In this document: positions 4,943-5,298 of the stretch, piece after piece | Layout: every line of letters starts with the position of its first letter | Numbering within the stretch: position 1 is the stretch's first letter | Assembly (NCBI GenBank): GCA_051646055.1 | Contig: JBOFCM010000183.1 | Coordinates: 1-5,298 of the forward strand | DNA: 5,298 nucleotides | Reading direction: 5' to 3' | From: JAGNZR01 sp051646055 | GTDB taxonomy: Bacteria; Fusobacteriota; Fusobacteriia; Fusobacteriales; Fusobacteriaceae | Program-made: the position numbers and the translations under genes | Notes under the pieces: model-generated | The model's input: only the letters and a program-made list of their open reading frames with translations | Database searches by the model: none | What the model was told of the DNA's origin: nothing

Positions 4943-5298
4943 GTGAGACTTAAGCTAACGTTTAACCTAAATTCTAGGACCATTCCAAAAGATTATAGAA
5001 GTTCTGTGGTTTCTTTTTTCAAATATTGTTTAGAGAGCAATAATAAATCATATCTAGAAAAATATTTCTCAAAAGATTCTATTATAAAAAATTACACTTG
5101 GGGAGTATATCTCGGAAAAATAAAATTTTTAAATAAAGAAATTGAACTAGAAAACAATAAAATAATTTTAAATTTTTCAACATCTTCATCTGAAGAAGGA
5201 ATTATATTTTTCAACTCTTTTATGGGTCAGATAGGAGTAGATTATCCTTTTGGTAAAGATAATTTTATTAAGCTTGAGGATATAAGAATGGTTTCAGA
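4943..5298 (+). CDS. cas6: CRISPR-associated endoribonuclease Cas6, N-terminal part (runs off the window)
   Basis: Open from GTG at 4943 to the window edge, 118 residues visible of an expected 230-260. The opening strand MRLKLTFNLNSRTIPKDYRS, followed by a helix SVVSFFKYCLES, the NNKIILNFSTSSSEEGIIFF segment (71-90) and the FNSFMGQIGVDYPFG turn (90-104), resemble the first ferredoxin-like (RAMP) domain of clostridial and fusobacterial Cas6, usually encoded with type I-B and sometimes type III systems. Cas6 cuts the CRISPR precursor RNA inside each repeat to make guide RNAs. No histidine occurs in the visible part; see findings. The C-terminal glycine-rich loop lies beyond the window. It has its own promoter and ribosome site, and often heads the cas operon in I-B loci. 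G+C is about 24% over 4981-5280, far below its neighbours. The family assignment is from pattern recognition, without a search. Confidence 0.75.
   Translation, partial: MRLKLTFNLNSRTIPKDYRSSVVSFFKYCLESNNKSYLEKYFSKDSIIKNYTWGVYLGKIKFLNKEIELENNKIILNFSTSSSEEGIIFFNSFMGQIGVDYPFGKDNFIKLEDIRMVS

Noticed and set aside
4777..4983. 68-codon minus-strand frame (MVLEFRLNV...) overlapping the cas6 start
   Set aside because: It lies antisense across the cas6 promoter and start, has low-complexity Phe/Ser-rich composition and no ribosome site, and resembles no family.

Overview
The window looks like chromosome from a low-GC bacterium, most likely an anaerobe. A fusobacterial or clostridial source is my best guess. 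The clues are AT-rich DNA, heavy AGA/AAA/ATA codon use, strong GGAGG-type ribosome sites, a BioB with the cysteine pattern expected of obligate anaerobes, and a Cas6 of the clostridial/fusobacterial type. No taxonomic marker gene is present, so the assignment is an inference.

Left part (1-3260, minus strand): a compact biotin operon read right to left as bioB-bioD-bioA, then the 5' end of a fourth gene that is probably bioF. bioB and bioD overlap by 17 bases, bioD and bioA share ATGA, and bioA is 16 bases from the next start. BioF makes 7-keto-8-aminopelargonate (KAPA), BioA converts it to 7,8-diaminopelargonate (DAPA), BioD to dethiobiotin, and BioB inserts sulfur to give biotin. The operon has a near-consensus promoter lying inside a textbook BirA operator (a perfect inverted repeat TGTCAACCTA/TAGGTTGACA). 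Two additional half-site-like copies (GGTNGACAA) continue over the promoter at regular spacing.

Middle (3260-4635, plus strand): a divergent two-gene unit. It holds a DedA/VTT-family membrane protein and, 11 bases downstream, yaaA (DUF328/UPF0246, peroxide-stress protein).

Right part (4636-5298): a 307-base gap contains an 85-base long-range hairpin, a strong intrinsic terminator, a candidate short inverted-repeat element (about 162 bases), a small inverted repeat and a good promoter. These lead into an incomplete gene starting with GTG at 4943. Its 118 visible residues look like the N-terminal half of a Cas6 CRISPR RNA endonuclease, so the window probably ends just inside a CRISPR-Cas (perhaps type I-B) locus. 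Base composition falls to about 24% G+C there, against about 38% in yaaA, consistent with an acquired module starting at this boundary.

The most interesting items are the multi-half-site biotin operator, the BioB lacking the classical first [2Fe-2S] cysteine, the mini-cistron and A8 tract before the putative bioF, and the structured boundary region in front of cas6.
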